The notes under the pieces are model-generated. The model saw only the letters and a list, made by a program, of their open reading frames with translations. It did not search any database and was not told the origin of the DNA. Position numbers and translations under genes: made by a program. A stretch of DNA of 64,000 nt from Rhodospirillales bacterium (GTDB taxonomy: Bacteria > Pseudomonadota > Alphaproteobacteria > UBA828). Positions 25,663 through 34,826 of the stretch are shown here, piece by piece. The stretch spans positions 1 to 64,000 of the forward strand of contig JAPPMY010000006.1 of assembly GCA_028818855.1 (NCBI GenBank). The letters are read 5' to 3'. The stretch's first letter is position 1; each line of letters starts with the position of its first letter.

Positions 25663-27165
25663 ATGAAGATTGCATTTTCCGAGATTTCGACCCCGACCAC
25701 AGGCGTCATGGCCGTCGGCGTGACGGCGGATCGCACGCTGGGCGCGACCGCGCGGGCGCTCGACGAGCAGAGCGGTGGCATGCTGAGCCGGGCGTTGGCG
25801 GCCGGCCGCTTCAGCGGCAAGAAGGGGACGTCCTCCACCATCGTCGCGCCGCACGGGCTCGACGTCGATGCCGTGATTCTGGTCGGACTCGGCCAGCCCG
25901 CCAAGATCGACGGCCGCCAGTTGCGCGCACTCGGCGGCTCGGTCGTCAGCAGGGTGAACGCCACCGGCGCGAAATCGGCCGCGATCGTCGTGGACGCGGT
26001 CGACGGCGCGGACATGGCGCCGCCGGCGATGGCCGCCGAAATCGCGCTCGGCGCGCGCCTTGGCAGCTACAGCTTCGACAAGTACCACACCAAGAAGAAG
26101 GACGAGGACAAGAAGACGCTCGGCCAGCTCACCGTGATGCTCGACGGGCCGGCGGCGGCGGAAGCGGCCTTCAGGTCCCACGACAGTCTCGCCACCGGAG
26201 TCTTCGTCACGCGCGACCTGGTCTCCGAGCCGAGCAACGTGAAGTACCCGAAGACCATCACGCAGGATATCGAGGCGCTGGCCGAGGACGGGGTCGAGGT
26301 CGAGCTCTTCGACCGCGACAAGATGGCCTCGCTCGGCATGGGCTCGCTGCTCGGCGTTGCCCAGGGCAGCGAGCGCGAGCCCTATCTCGCCATCATGCGC
26401 TGGAACGGCGCGCCGGAGGGACTGGACGCGCAACCCGTGGCCTTCATCGGCAAGGGCGTGACGTTCGATACCGGCGGCATCTCCATCAAGCCGAGCCAGG
26501 GCATGGAGGAGATGAAGTACGACATGGCTGGCGCGGCGACCGTGATCGGCCTGATGAAGTGCCTGGCCGGCCGCAAGGCGCGGGTGAACGCGGTCGGCGT
26601 CGTGGGGCTGGTCGAGAACATGCCCGACGGCAAGGCGCAGCGCCCCGGCGACGTCGTCACCTCCATGTCGGGCCAGACCATCGAGGTCATCAACACCGAC
26701 GCCGAGGGCCGCCTCGTGCTCGCCGATGCGCTCTGGTACACGCAGGAGACGTTCAAGCCCCAGTTCATGGTCGATCTGGCGACCCTGACCGGGGCTATCA
26801 TCATCAGCCTCGGCACGTTCCAGGCCGGCCTCTTCAGCAACGACGACGAGCTGTCGGAGCGGCTGATCGCGGCGGGCAAGGAGAGCGGCGAGGAGGTCTG
26901 GCGCCTGCCGCTCAGCGAGCGCTACGACAAGGACATCAACTCGGCCATCGCGGACATGAAGAACGTCGGCAAGGGGCGCGAGGCCGGCAGCGTGACCGCC
27001 GCGCAGTTCCTGCAGCGCTTCGTCAACGATGTGCCGTGGGCCCATCTCGACATCGCGGGCATGGCCTGGATGAAGCGCGGCGACGACCCGACCGTGCCGA
27101 AGGGCGCGTCGGGCTACGGCGTCCGGCTTCTCGATCAACTGGTGCGCTCGCACTACGAGGCCTGA
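25663..27165 (+). CDS. pepA: Leucyl aminopeptidase (PepA, M17)
   Basis: A 500-residue metallo-aminopeptidase, expected as a cytoplasmic hexamer with two divalent metals. The conserved block G-K-G-V-T-F-D-T-G-G-I-S-I-K holds the catalytic Lys and a metal-binding Asp, D-M-A-G-A-A gives another ligand, and N-T-D-A-E-G-R-L-V-L-A-D-A is the M17 signature. The N-terminal domain is the usual variable macro-like domain. ATG at 25663 (M-K-I-A-F) is chosen over 25627 and 25651 because it matches the family N-terminus and has AGGA upstream. It is nine bases from holC, a common alphaproteobacterial pair. Confidence 0.93.
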   Translation: MKIAFSEISTPTTGVMAVGVTADRTLGATARALDEQSGGMLSRALAAGRFSGKKGTSSTIVAPHGLDVDAVILVGLGQPAKIDGRQLRALGGSVVSRVNATGAKSAAIVVDAVDGADMAPPAMAAEIALGARLGSYSFDKYHTKKKDEDKKTLGQLTVMLDGPAAAEAAFRSHDSLATGVFVTRDLVSEPSNVKYPKTITQDIEALAEDGVEVELFDRDKMASLGMGSLLGVAQGSEREPYLAIMRWNGAPEGLDAQPVAFIGKGVTFDTGGISIKPSQGMEEMKYDMAGAATVIGLMKCLAGRKARVNAVGVVGLVENMPDGKAQRPGDVVTSMSGQTIEVINTDAEGRLVLADALWYTQETFKPQFMVDLATLTGAIIISLGTFQAGLFSNDDELSERLIAAGKESGEEVWRLPLSERYDKDINSAIADMKNVGKGREAGSVTAAQFLQRFVNDVPWAHLDIAGMAWMKRGDDPTVPKGASGYGVRLLDQLVRSHYEA

Positions 27166-27173
27166 AGCCAGGC

Positions 27174-27623
27174 ATGGTCGAGATCGCCTTCTACCAGCTT
27201 CGCCGCACGCCGCTGGAGAAAGCGCTCCCCAAACTGTTGGAGAAGGTCCTGGAGAGCGGCCGCCGCGCCGTCGTGCTCACCGCATCGGAGGAGCGCGCGG
27301 AGGCGTTGAACGCGGCGCTCTGGACCTACGAGCAGGGCTCCTTCCTGCCCCACGGCACGGCGCGGGACGGGCAGCCAGAGCGCCAGCCGATCTTCCTCGC
27401 AACCGACGACACCAACCCCAACGGCGCCGAGATCGCCGTCATGGTCGACGGTGTGGCACCCGTAAGTCTCGACGGCTTCGAACGGTGCCTCGACATGTTC
27501 GACGGGACCGACCCCGCGGCGCTTGAGGCAGCACGCGGCAGATGGCGGGCGCACAAAGATCGCGGCGATACCGTCACCTACTGGGAACAGACGCAGGGCG
27601 GAGGATGGGAGCGGCGAGCGTGA
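27174..27623 (+). CDS. holC: DNA polymerase III chi subunit
   Basis: A 149-residue protein with the chi-subunit pattern: F-Y-Q-L near the N-terminus, K-L-L-E-K-V-L-E-S-G-R-R-A-V-V-L, L-W-T-Y-E-Q-G-S-F-L-P-H-G and N-G-A-E-I-A-V-M-V-D. The chi subunit links the clamp loader to single-strand-binding protein. Its stop codon overlaps the GTG at 27620 (GTGA) of the next gene. Position directly after pepA agrees with the assignment. Confidence 0.9.
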   Translation: MVEIAFYQLRRTPLEKALPKLLEKVLESGRRAVVLTASEERAEALNAALWTYEQGSFLPHGTARDGQPERQPIFLATDDTNPNGAEIAVMVDGVAPVSLDGFERCLDMFDGTDPAALEAARGRWRAHKDRGDTVTYWEQTQGGGWERRA

Positions 27624-29014
27624 ATCGGTCGAAGACCATCAGCGACAGGATCCGCGCCGATCTCTGCGTGATCGGCGCCGGCTCCGGGGGGCTCTCGATC
27701 GCCGCGGGCGCCGTCCAGATGGGCGCCTCGGTGATTCTGATCGAGCAGTCCCGGATGGGCGGAGAGTGCCTCAACACGGGATGCGTTCCGTCCAAGGCTC
27801 TGCTGGCCGCCGCCGCGCGAGGCGACGATTTCGCCGCGGCCTACGATCACATGCGCGGCGCGATCGCGGCCATTGAGCCTCACGACTCGGCCGAGCGCTT
27901 CCGTGGTCTCGGCGTCCATGTGGTGCTGGGTAAGGCGCGGTTCGTCGCGCCGCGCTTCCTGGAGGTCGGCGACACCAGCGTGACGGCGCGGCGCTTCATC
28001 GTCGCCACCGGCTCCACGCCGGTCGTTCCTTCCGTCCCGGGCCTGGAGTCGGTCCCCTATTTCACCAACGAGACGCTGTTCGATTCGGCGCCCGAGCCGA
28101 GCCACCTGCTGGTGCTGGGCGGCGGCCCGGTCGGCGTCGAGATGTCGCAAGCGTATCGCCGGCTCGGCGCCGAGGTCACGCTGGTCGAGAAGGGGCGCGT
28201 GCTCGGGCGCGACGATCCTGAGCTTGCCGCCATCGTGCGCGCACGGCTGATCGAGGACGGCGTCACGATCCACGAGGAGACGCCGGTCACGGCGGTGGCA
28301 GAGGCCGATGACGGCGGCGTCGCGCTGACGTGCGGAACGGGCGGCACAAGCCTGCGCCTCTCCGGCTCTCATCTGCTGGTCGCGGCGGGACGACGGCCGA
28401 AGATCGACGGCCTCGGGCTCGAGGATGCCGGAGTCGCCCTCAACGACGGCGTGCCGCTGGTGGACCGCCGCCTGCGCACGACCAACAAGCGAATCTTCGC
28501 CATCGGCGATGTCGTCGGCCCCTACCGCTTCACCCATACGGCCAGCTACCAGGCGCGAATCGTGATCACGAACGCGCTCTTCCGGCTGCCGGCGCGGGCG
28601 CGCTACGACGCCGTGCCCTGGGTCACGTACACGGACCCCGAACTCGCCCACGTCGGCCTGAGCGAGGCGGAGGCCCGCGCCGCGGCCCAGGAGGTGCGCG
28701 TCCTGCGCTTCCCGTTCGAGGAGAACGACCGCGCCATTGCCGAGGGAGCCACGGACGGGCTGATCAAGGTCGTGGCGACGAAGCGGGGCCGGGTGCTCGG
28801 CGCCACCATCGTCGGCAAGCATGCCGGTGAGCTGATCCTCCCGTGGGTCCTCGCGGTGAAGTACAAGCTCGGGGTGGGCAAGCTGGCGCAGGCCATCGTG
28901 CCGTACCCGACGCTGAGCGAGGTCAGCGCGCGTGCCGCCGGGAGCTTCCACGCGCCGATGCTCTTCGGCGCGCGCACCAAGCGGCTGGTGCGCATGCTCG
29001 CCCGCCTGGGCTGA
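27620..29014 (+). CDS. FAD/NAD(P)-dependent disulfide oxidoreductase (lipoamide dehydrogenase/MerA-like)
   Basis: A 464-residue class I pyridine-nucleotide disulfide reductase. It has an FAD loop G-A-G-S-G-G, the redox-active pair in G-G-E-C-L-N-T-G-C-V-P-S-K, the NAD(P) loop G-G-G-P-V-G-V and the FAD-binding I-G-D-V segment. The C-terminal active-site region reads P-Y-P-T-L-S-E where lipoamide dehydrogenase has His-Pro, so the general-base His is missing. It is therefore more likely mercuric-reductase-like or of unknown substrate than a true E3. GTG at 27620 (GGGAG eight bases upstream, overlapping the holC stop) is preferred; ATG at 27605 is an alternative. A short gap leads to a histidine kinase. 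Confidence 0.82.
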   Translation: MNRSKTISDRIRADLCVIGAGSGGLSIAAGAVQMGASVILIEQSRMGGECLNTGCVPSKALLAAAARGDDFAAAYDHMRGAIAAIEPHDSAERFRGLGVHVVLGKARFVAPRFLEVGDTSVTARRFIVATGSTPVVPSVPGLESVPYFTNETLFDSAPEPSHLLVLGGGPVGVEMSQAYRRLGAEVTLVEKGRVLGRDDPELAAIVRARLIEDGVTIHEETPVTAVAEADDGGVALTCGTGGTSLRLSGSHLLVAAGRRPKIDGLGLEDAGVALNDGVPLVDRRLRTTNKRIFAIGDVVGPYRFTHTASYQARIVITNALFRLPARARYDAVPWVTYTDPELAHVGLSEAEARAAAQEVRVLRFPFEENDRAIAEGATDGLIKVVATKRGRVLGATIVGKHAGELILPWVLAVKYKLGVGKLAQAIVPYPTLSEVSARAAGSFHAPMLFGARTKRLVRMLARLG

Positions 29015-29108
29015 TCGCACGCAGTCAGCACGCAGTCAGCGTGGCGCCAAACCGGCGCCGGCTCTATATTTGCGTAGGAAGAATAACAGGCGGTCTCTCC
29101 GAAACACC

Positions 29109-30551
29109 GTGGCTGGGTTTTCGTTCTCGGTCCTGTCGCGGGCAGTCAGCGGCCTCTCGGCGCGGCTGCTGGTGCTCACGGTGCTCTTCGTCCTCCTGGG
29201 CGAAATCTTCATCTACGTCCCATCGATCGCACGCCACCGCCTGGTCTATCTCGAAGAGCGGATCGACGCGGCGCGAATCGCAGCGCTGGCGGTCGAGGCG
29301 TCGCCGGACGGCATGGTGACCGAGGAGTTGCGCGCCGCTCTCCTGGACCGTGCCGGGGTGAGGGCGGTGTCCCTCAAGCGGACCGGCTCGCGCCGGCTGG
29401 TGCTGGGCGACGACATGCCGGTCAGCATCGACGCGAGCTTCGACCTGCGCGAAGAGACGCCCTTGCGCCTGATCGGGGAGGCGGCCGACACGCTGCGCCA
29501 CGGCGGCGAGCGGACGATCCGCGTGATGGGCGTGGCGCCGGGCGATCCGGCCGACACGGTGGTCGACATCGTGCTGCCGGAGGCGCCGATGTTCGCGTCG
29601 ATGCTGGACTACTCGGGGCGAATCCTGGTGCTCTCGATCATCCTCGCCTTCGTGGTCGCCGGCCTCGTCTATATCTCGCTGCACTGGCTCATGGTTCTGC
29701 CACTCGGCCGCATGACCGACAGCCTGGTCTCCTTCCGCCGCGCGCCGGAGGATGCGGCCGCGACGGTCCGCGTCAGCCGCAGGCGCGACGAGATCGGCGT
29801 CGCGCAGCGGGAGCTTCAGGTGATGCAGCGGCGAGTGCGCGCGGCGCTCAGGCAGCGGGCGCGGCTCGCCGCCGTCGGCACCGGCGTCGCCAAGATCAAC
29901 CACGATCTCCGCAACATGCTGGCGACTGCGGCCGTGCTGACCGACCGGCTGGCGACGGCGCCCGATCCAGAGGTGCAGAGGCTCGCGCATCCTCTCCTCT
30001 CGGCGATCGACCGGGCCATCGCCCTCTGCACCCACACGCTGAGCTTCGCGACCGGGCGCCTGCCGGCGCCCAAGCAGACGTCCTTCGCGCTTGCGCCGCT
30101 GGTGGACGAGATCCGCGCAGCCCTTCCCATCGACGAGGGGGCGGTGGCCTGGCGCAACGAGGTACCGCAGGAACTCGAGGTCACCGCCGATCGGGAACAG
30201 CTCTACAGGGTCGTCATCAACCTGGCGCAGAACGCGGTGCAGGCGCTGGCCTGCCACGCCGGCGGCGGCACGGTGCGCGTGAGCGCGTGGCGCGACGCGG
30301 ACGCCACGGTCGTCGAGATCGCCGATACCGGCCCCGGCATTTCAGCCTCCGTGCGCGACCACCTGTTCGAAGCCTTTGCGGACGGCGGACGCGACGACGG
30401 CACGGGCCTCGGCCTCGCCATCGCCCGGGACCTCATGCGCAACCTCGGCGGGGACATTCATCTGGAACGCTCGGATTCCTCGGGCACGGTCTTCAGGCTG
30501 CGCGTGCCGGACTCTCCCGATCAGGACGCTGCGCGCGCGCTCGACGACTGA
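29109..30551 (+). CDS. Orphan membrane sensor histidine kinase
   Basis: A 480-residue kinase. A first transmembrane helix at about residues 17-40, an extracytoplasmic domain of about 130 residues, and a second helix at about 175-200 precede a HAMP-like segment. The dimerisation box is I-N-H-D-L-R-N, so the phospho-acceptor His is followed by Asp instead of the usual Glu. The ATPase part has N-box I-N-L-A-Q-N-A-V-Q-A-L and G-boxes D-T-G-P-G-I and D-G-T-G-L-G-L-A. No response regulator is adjacent. GTG at 29109 is chosen by position ahead of the first helix; the open frame extends upstream to 28932 but overlaps the previous gene. Confidence 0.78.
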   Translation: MAGFSFSVLSRAVSGLSARLLVLTVLFVLLGEIFIYVPSIARHRLVYLEERIDAARIAALAVEASPDGMVTEELRAALLDRAGVRAVSLKRTGSRRLVLGDDMPVSIDASFDLREETPLRLIGEAADTLRHGGERTIRVMGVAPGDPADTVVDIVLPEAPMFASMLDYSGRILVLSIILAFVVAGLVYISLHWLMVLPLGRMTDSLVSFRRAPEDAAATVRVSRRRDEIGVAQRELQVMQRRVRAALRQRARLAAVGTGVAKINHDLRNMLATAAVLTDRLATAPDPEVQRLAHPLLSAIDRAIALCTHTLSFATGRLPAPKQTSFALAPLVDEIRAALPIDEGAVAWRNEVPQELEVTADREQLYRVVINLAQNAVQALACHAGGGTVRVSAWRDADATVVEIADTGPGISASVRDHLFEAFADGGRDDGTGLGLAIARDLMRNLGGDIHLERSDSSGTVFRLRVPDSPDQDAARALDD

Positions 30552-30576
30552 TCGGATCGGGCGCGCGGCTCCCGGA

Positions 30577-32319
30577 TCAGTGCCCGAGGGCCACTCCCTC
30601 GCGGCGCGGGTCGGCGCCGCCTTCCAGCCCGCCCTCGATTCGTCGGACGGCGTGCAGGCCGCTCACCATCGGCCCGATGCGCACCTCGTGCCCGAGGGCC
30701 TCCAGCGCAGGGGCAAGCTGCTCCAGCGACGTGCCCGCCTCCAGCTCGGTCGGACCGTTCCGGTTGACGTGGCGCGGCAGGCTGAGAGCGGCCTGAGCGT
30801 CGAGGCCCCAATCGAGAAGAGCGATGACCGACTGCGCGACGAAACCGATGATGCGCGATCCGCCGGGCGAGCCCAGGCTTGCGACGAGCGTGCCGTCCTC
30901 ACCGAAAACCAGCGTCGGAGTCATGGATGAGCGCGGCCGCTTGCCCGGCTGCACCCGGTTGGCGACGGGGCCGTGCGCGTCCGCGGGCACGAAGGAAAAG
31001 TCGGTGAGCTGACTGTTCAGGAAGAAGCCCGCCGCCATGAGGCGGGAGCCGAAGGCGCGCTCAACGCTGGTGGTGAACGAAACGGCGTTGCCACGCGAAT
31101 CGACGACGGAGAGATGGCTCGTGGAGGCGAACTCGGGCGATGCCGCATCGGCGCGGTCGACTCCGTCGGAGCCTGGCGGTACCCCCGGGTCCGCCTTGCC
31201 CATCGCGCGGCCGGGATCGATCAAGAGAGAGCGCCGCCGGATGTATTCGGCATCCAGCAGCCCGTCGACCGGAACCTGCACGAAGTCCGAATCCGCCAGA
31301 TAGCGGTTGCGGTCGGCGAAGGCGAGGCGGCTCGCCTCGCTGATGAGGTGGACCGCTGCGGTGGAGCCGGGGGCGACGGAGGCGAGGTCGAAACGCTCCA
31401 GCAGGCCCAGGATCTGCAGCATCGTCACGCCGCCGGAGCTTGGCGGCCCCATGCTGCATACCCGGTGTCGCCGGTAGTCGAGGCACACCGGCGGTCGCTC
31501 ACGGGCGTGGTAGCCGGCGAGGTCGGCGAGGGCGAGGGACCCCGGATTGACCGTATCCCCACGCACAGCGGCGACGATCTCGGCGGCGATCGGCCCACCA
31601 TAGAGGGCATCTGCACCCTCCCGGGCGATCGCCCTCATCGTCTCGGCATAGGCCGCGTTGACCAGTGTGTCGCCGGCACGCTTGGGCGCCCCATCGGGGT
31701 GAAAGAAATAGCGTCGGGCGGCAGGGAAGCGCGGCAGATCGCGGTTTCTCTCGATCATCGATGCGAGCCGCGGCGAGATGGTGAAGCCCCGTTCGGCAAG
31801 AGCCGCAGCGGGCTCGAAGAGTTCCGCCCACGGCATCCGGCCGTGGGCGCGATGCACGCCCTCCAGCATCCGGACGACCCCCGGCACGCCCACCGGCAGG
31901 CCGCCGACAGCGGCCTCCAGCCAGGAACGCGGCGTGCCGTCCGCGGTCAGAAAGAGACGTTCGTCGACTGCGGCAGGCGCCGTCTCTCGCCCGTCATGGG
32001 CTTCCACGATCCCTCGCGCCGCATCGTAGTAGAGCAGGAATCCGCCGCCGCCGACGCCCGACGACTGAGGCTCCACCAGCCCCAGCACCATCTGCGCCGC
32101 GATTGCCGCGTCGATGGCATCGCCGCCTGCTTCGAGGATGCGGGCACCGGCTTCGGCCGCAGCAGGGTGCGCCGCAGCGATCATCGCATGCGCCGCACGC
32201 GCCGGAGCATCCGCCGCGGCGGCTCCCGCCGGTATCCCCACCATTGCCGCAGCGAGGAGAAGGAGCGCGGCGATCCACGCCCGCACTCCCCGCCAGCGCC
32301 TGACCGGATTCGTTCGCAA
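30577..32319 (-). CDS. ggt: Gamma-glutamyltransferase
   Basis: A 580-residue precursor of periplasmic gamma-glutamyltranspeptidase, which cleaves or transfers the gamma-glutamyl group of glutathione. A signal peptide covers about residues 13-37. The large subunit has S-G-V-G-G-G-G-F and D-G-R-E-T-A-P; autocleavage should occur before Thr400 in S-T-S-H-L-S-V-V-D, and the small subunit has S-S-M-T-P-T and G-S-P-G-G-S-R-I. The start is taken as TTG at 32319, with GGAGG six bases upstream; no ATG or better GTG fits. The gene diverges from tRNA-His only 53 bases away. Confidence 0.9.
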   Translation of the reverse strand: MRTNPVRRWRGVRAWIAALLLLAAAMVGIPAGAAAADAPARAAHAMIAAAHPAAAEAGARILEAGGDAIDAAIAAQMVLGLVEPQSSGVGGGGFLLYYDAARGIVEAHDGRETAPAAVDERLFLTADGTPRSWLEAAVGGLPVGVPGVVRMLEGVHRAHGRMPWAELFEPAAALAERGFTISPRLASMIERNRDLPRFPAARRYFFHPDGAPKRAGDTLVNAAYAETMRAIAREGADALYGGPIAAEIVAAVRGDTVNPGSLALADLAGYHARERPPVCLDYRRHRVCSMGPPSSGGVTMLQILGLLERFDLASVAPGSTAAVHLISEASRLAFADRNRYLADSDFVQVPVDGLLDAEYIRRRSLLIDPGRAMGKADPGVPPGSDGVDRADAASPEFASTSHLSVVDSRGNAVSFTTSVERAFGSRLMAAGFFLNSQLTDFSFVPADAHGPVANRVQPGKRPRSSMTPTLVFGEDGTLVASLGSPGGSRIIGFVAQSVIALLDWGLDAQAALSLPRHVNRNGPTELEAGTSLEQLAPALEALGHEVRIGPMVSGLHAVRRIEGGLEGGADPRREGVALGH

Positions 32320-32332
32320 GACGGACCTCCGC

Positions 32333-32361
32333 TTGACGCGGCACCGGCGCTTCACTAAGTG
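32333..32361 (+). promoter_or_regulatory. Candidate tRNA-His promoter
   Basis: TTGACG (32333-32338) is followed after 17 bases by TAAGTG (32356-32361), a poor -10. Transcription would start near 32368, five bases before the tRNA. The -35 is good and the position fits, but the -10 is weak. Confidence 0.4.
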
Positions 32362-32365
32362 AAGC
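32349..32365. repeat. 17-bp perfect inverted repeat between ggt and tRNA-His
   Basis: GCTTCACTAAGTGAAGC is an odd-centred perfect dyad in the 53-base divergent region. It covers the putative tRNA promoter -10 and lies just upstream of the ggt start. An operator role is a guess; it could also be chance. Confidence 0.5.
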
Positions 32366-32372
32366 CGGCGGC

Positions 32373-32450
<78 letters not shown>

Positions 32451-32759
32451 TGATTCTCGAAAGGGTTGGGTGGCCGGTACGGCGGAGCGGCGCTCGAACG
32501 AGCGACGCACGGGCAGTATCGGGCATTCTCGCTTGAAGTGCGCGGTCTTGAACACCGCAATTGCGCAAGATTTGATTGCCATTGCCGCTTGCCAAGCGAG
32601 GGCAGGTATAGGAGCGTTGCACATCGGCCGTTGGCACTGGTGCGCCTCGGACTCCAGCAAAGGGCGCTGACACAGCCACGGCGCCGGAGCTTGTGCGGGT
32701 TTGGCCTCGGCCAACGCGACGACAGCCTGCATGGTCTCCATTCGAGCGAGGACCGGAGA
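32451..32759. other. Intergenic region after tRNA-His
   Basis: 309 bases between the tRNA and the RsbW-like gene. A short frame runs into the next gene from 32466, but that upstream part has irregular codon use and no recognisable domain. No terminator-like hairpin with a T-run follows the tRNA. I see nothing else in it. Confidence 0.4.
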
Positions 32760-33182
32760 GTGGGCGCGAACCTTACCCTCAACATGGAAGCGCGGCTCGA
32801 CGAAATCGAGCGCATTCACGCGGCGGTGGAAATTCTGGCGGAAGCCGAGGGCTGGGAGCCCGGCCTGGTGTTCCAGATCAAGCTCGTGGTGGAGGAGATC
32901 GGCACCAACATCGTGAAGTACGGATACGATGAGGCTGGCGACAGCGATATCCGGATCACGCTGACTTCGGAAGCAGACACTCTCACCATGGAAATCATCG
33001 ACGACGGCAAGCCGTACGATCCGTTCACCGAAGCGCCGCCTCCCGATCTCGATTCGTCGGTCCCGGAGCGTCCGATCGGCGGGCTCGGCGTCTATCTCGT
33101 GCAAAGGCTGATGGATGACGCCCATTACCGGCGCGAGGACGGCCGGAACATCGTCACCTTGATCAAGCACAGAAATACGTGA
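32760..33182 (+). CDS. RsbW-like ATP-binding anti-sigma regulatory protein
   Basis: A 140-residue GHKL ATPase domain of the RsbW/SpoIIAB type. It starts with L-T-L and an R-L-D-E-I-E-R-I-H helix, and has the N-box V-V-E-E-I-G-T-N-I-V-K-Y-G, the I-D-D-G-K-P-Y-D-P-F segment and the G-box G-G-L-G-V-Y-L-V. Such kinases bind a sigma factor or phosphorylate a STAS antagonist. GTG at 32760 keeps the first beta strand; ATG at 32784 would cut it. No STAS or sigma gene is adjacent; the only STAS gene in the window is at 59650. Confidence 0.8.
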   Translation: MGANLTLNMEARLDEIERIHAAVEILAEAEGWEPGLVFQIKLVVEEIGTNIVKYGYDEAGDSDIRITLTSEADTLTMEIIDDGKPYDPFTEAPPPDLDSSVPERPIGGLGVYLVQRLMDDAHYRREDGRNIVTLIKHRNT

Positions 33183-33284
33183 TGCGCCGGCGGCTCGCTG
33201 CCCCCGCACCGCCGATCGCGATTGCTGCCGTGCGGGCGCCATCCTCCTGAGCCGTCGCCGAAAGGCGGCGGGCGGTCCCCACCG

Positions 33285-34427
33285 ATGAGCGGCACGATGA
33301 TGCTCTGGAGCGGCTTCGCTGCGGCGGGCGCCGCCATCTGGCTCTGCATCCTCGTGCTCCCCTGGCAGCCCTGGCGCGTGCGGGAACGGCTGGAGCCGGA
33401 GACGGCGGACGAGGTGGGGGAGATCGGCCTTGACGACGTGACCGTGCTCATCCCCGCTCGCGACGAGGCGGCGGTCATCGGCGACACCCTGGAGGCGCTC
33501 GGACATCAGGGCCGGGGCCTGCGCGTGATCCTGGTCGACGACCGCTCCAGCGACGGCACGGCGGAGGTCGCACGGCGGGCCGCCGCCGAGTCGCTTCCCC
33601 TCGCCGTCTGTGCCGGCACGCCGCTGGCGGAGGGGTGGACCGGCAAGCTGTGGGCTCTGGAGCAAGGCCGCCGGCATGTCGAGACGCCGCTGATCCTGCT
33701 GCTGGACGCCGATATCACGCTCCGCCCCGGCATGGTTCGGGCCCTGCTTGCCAGGAGGGCAGAGAGCGGTGCTGCGCTCGTCTCGGTCATGGCATCGCTT
33801 CGGATGCAGAAGGGCTGGGAGAGGCTGCTGCTGCCCGCCTTCATCTTCTTCTTCCGCCTGCTCTACCCGTTCCACCTGGCCAACAAGCCGAACCGATGGG
33901 TCGCCGCCGCGGCCGGCGGCTGCGTGCTGATGGAAGCCTCCGCGCTCGACAGGATCGGCGGCTTCGGCGCCATTCGGGGAGCGCTCATCGACGACTGCGC
34001 GCTGGCGCGGGCCGTAAAGGACGCCGGGTTCCGAACCTGGATAGGCGTCACCTCCGGCGCGGCGAGTCACCGGGCCTATCCGACGCTGGGCGCGGTGTGG
34101 CAGATGGTCGCCCGCACCGCCTACACGCAGCTCCGCTATTCGCCTGCGCTATTGCTCCTCTGCACGCTGCTCATGGCGCTCTCGTTCTGGGCGCCGATCG
34201 CAGGGCTCGCCGGCCCGCCCGCGGCACAGATCGCGGCAGCCGCCGGGCTTCTCGTCATGGCGGTCTGTTACCTGCCCACGCTCCTCTACTATCGCCTCTC
34301 GCCCGCCTGGGCGCTGGCTTTGCCGCTCATCGGCACGTTGTATCTCGCCATGACCTGGCACTCGGCGATGCGCGACTGGGGCGGCCGGCGGAGCGAGTGG
34401 AAGGGGCGCGTCTACGGGCGGGAGTAG
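33285..34427 (+). CDS. HpnB-like family 2 glycosyltransferase
   Basis: A 380-residue membrane glycosyltransferase. An N-terminal helix is followed by a GT2 domain with V-L-I-P-A-R-D-E, V-D-D-R-S-S-D-G-T, the metal-binding L-L-L-D-A-D and G-G-C-V-L-M, then several hydrophobic helices in the last 120 residues. This layout, including W-T-G-K-L-W-A-L, resembles hopene-associated glycosyltransferase HpnB, but no other hopanoid gene is visible here, so the acceptor may be another lipid. ATG at 33285 is preferred to the upstream open part of the frame. Confidence 0.78.
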   Translation: MSGTMMLWSGFAAAGAAIWLCILVLPWQPWRVRERLEPETADEVGEIGLDDVTVLIPARDEAAVIGDTLEALGHQGRGLRVILVDDRSSDGTAEVARRAAAESLPLAVCAGTPLAEGWTGKLWALEQGRRHVETPLILLLDADITLRPGMVRALLARRAESGAALVSVMASLRMQKGWERLLLPAFIFFFRLLYPFHLANKPNRWVAAAAGGCVLMEASALDRIGGFGAIRGALIDDCALARAVKDAGFRTWIGVTSGAASHRAYPTLGAVWQMVARTAYTQLRYSPALLLLCTLLMALSFWAPIAGLAGPPAAQIAAAAGLLVMAVCYLPTLLYYRLSPAWALALPLIGTLYLAMTWHSAMRDWGGRRSEWKGRVYGRE

Positions 34428-34505
34428 GAAGGCCACCCGGCGGCGTATGGGGCAGCGGCATGCGCCTTTCTTGACGCGCAGAGGGCGGCGTGTCAGCACG
34501 GAGAT

Positions 34506-34826
34506 ATGTCGCAGCCCACCGAACAGGCGCCCGGCGCCGGGTGCCGCCTCGTTCGTCTGGCCGAGACCGACCGGCCGGTCGTCACGATTTTTCATGGGGG
34601 ACAAGCGCTCTCCGCGCTTGACGGCGACACGCTGCTGACGGCGCTGCTCTGCAACGGCGTCGCCCTTCGGCGCAACGAGTTCGACGGCGGACCGCGCGCC
34701 GGTTTCTGCAACATGGGCGCGTGCCAGGATTGCTGGGTCGTGCTCGAGGGCGGGGGCCGCATCCGCGCGTGCACGACCGAGGTGCGGGACGGCATGCGCG
34801 TGCGCGCGCCCGATGAGGACGCATGA
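34506..34826 (+). CDS. [2Fe-2S] subunit of a three-part dehydrogenase (HcnA/OoxA-like)
   Basis: A 106-residue ferredoxin-like protein with a plant-type [2Fe-2S] pattern: Cys68, Cys73, Cys76 and Cys89 in F-C-N-M-G-A-C-Q-D-C and the later R-A-C. Its size matches HcnA of hydrogen cyanide synthase and the small subunit of opine or D-hydroxyproline dehydrogenases. It would pass electrons between the two flavin subunits encoded directly downstream. The stop overlaps the ATG of the next gene (ATGA). Confidence 0.85.
   Translation: MSQPTEQAPGAGCRLVRLAETDRPVVTIFHGGQALSALDGDTLLTALLCNGVALRRNEFDGGPRAGFCNMGACQDCWVVLEGGGRIRACTTEVRDGMRVRAPDEDA

Noticed and set aside
28932-29108. Upstream extension of the histidine kinase frame
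   Set aside because: It overlaps the previous gene out of frame and lacks a ribosome site; the kinase is complete from 29109.
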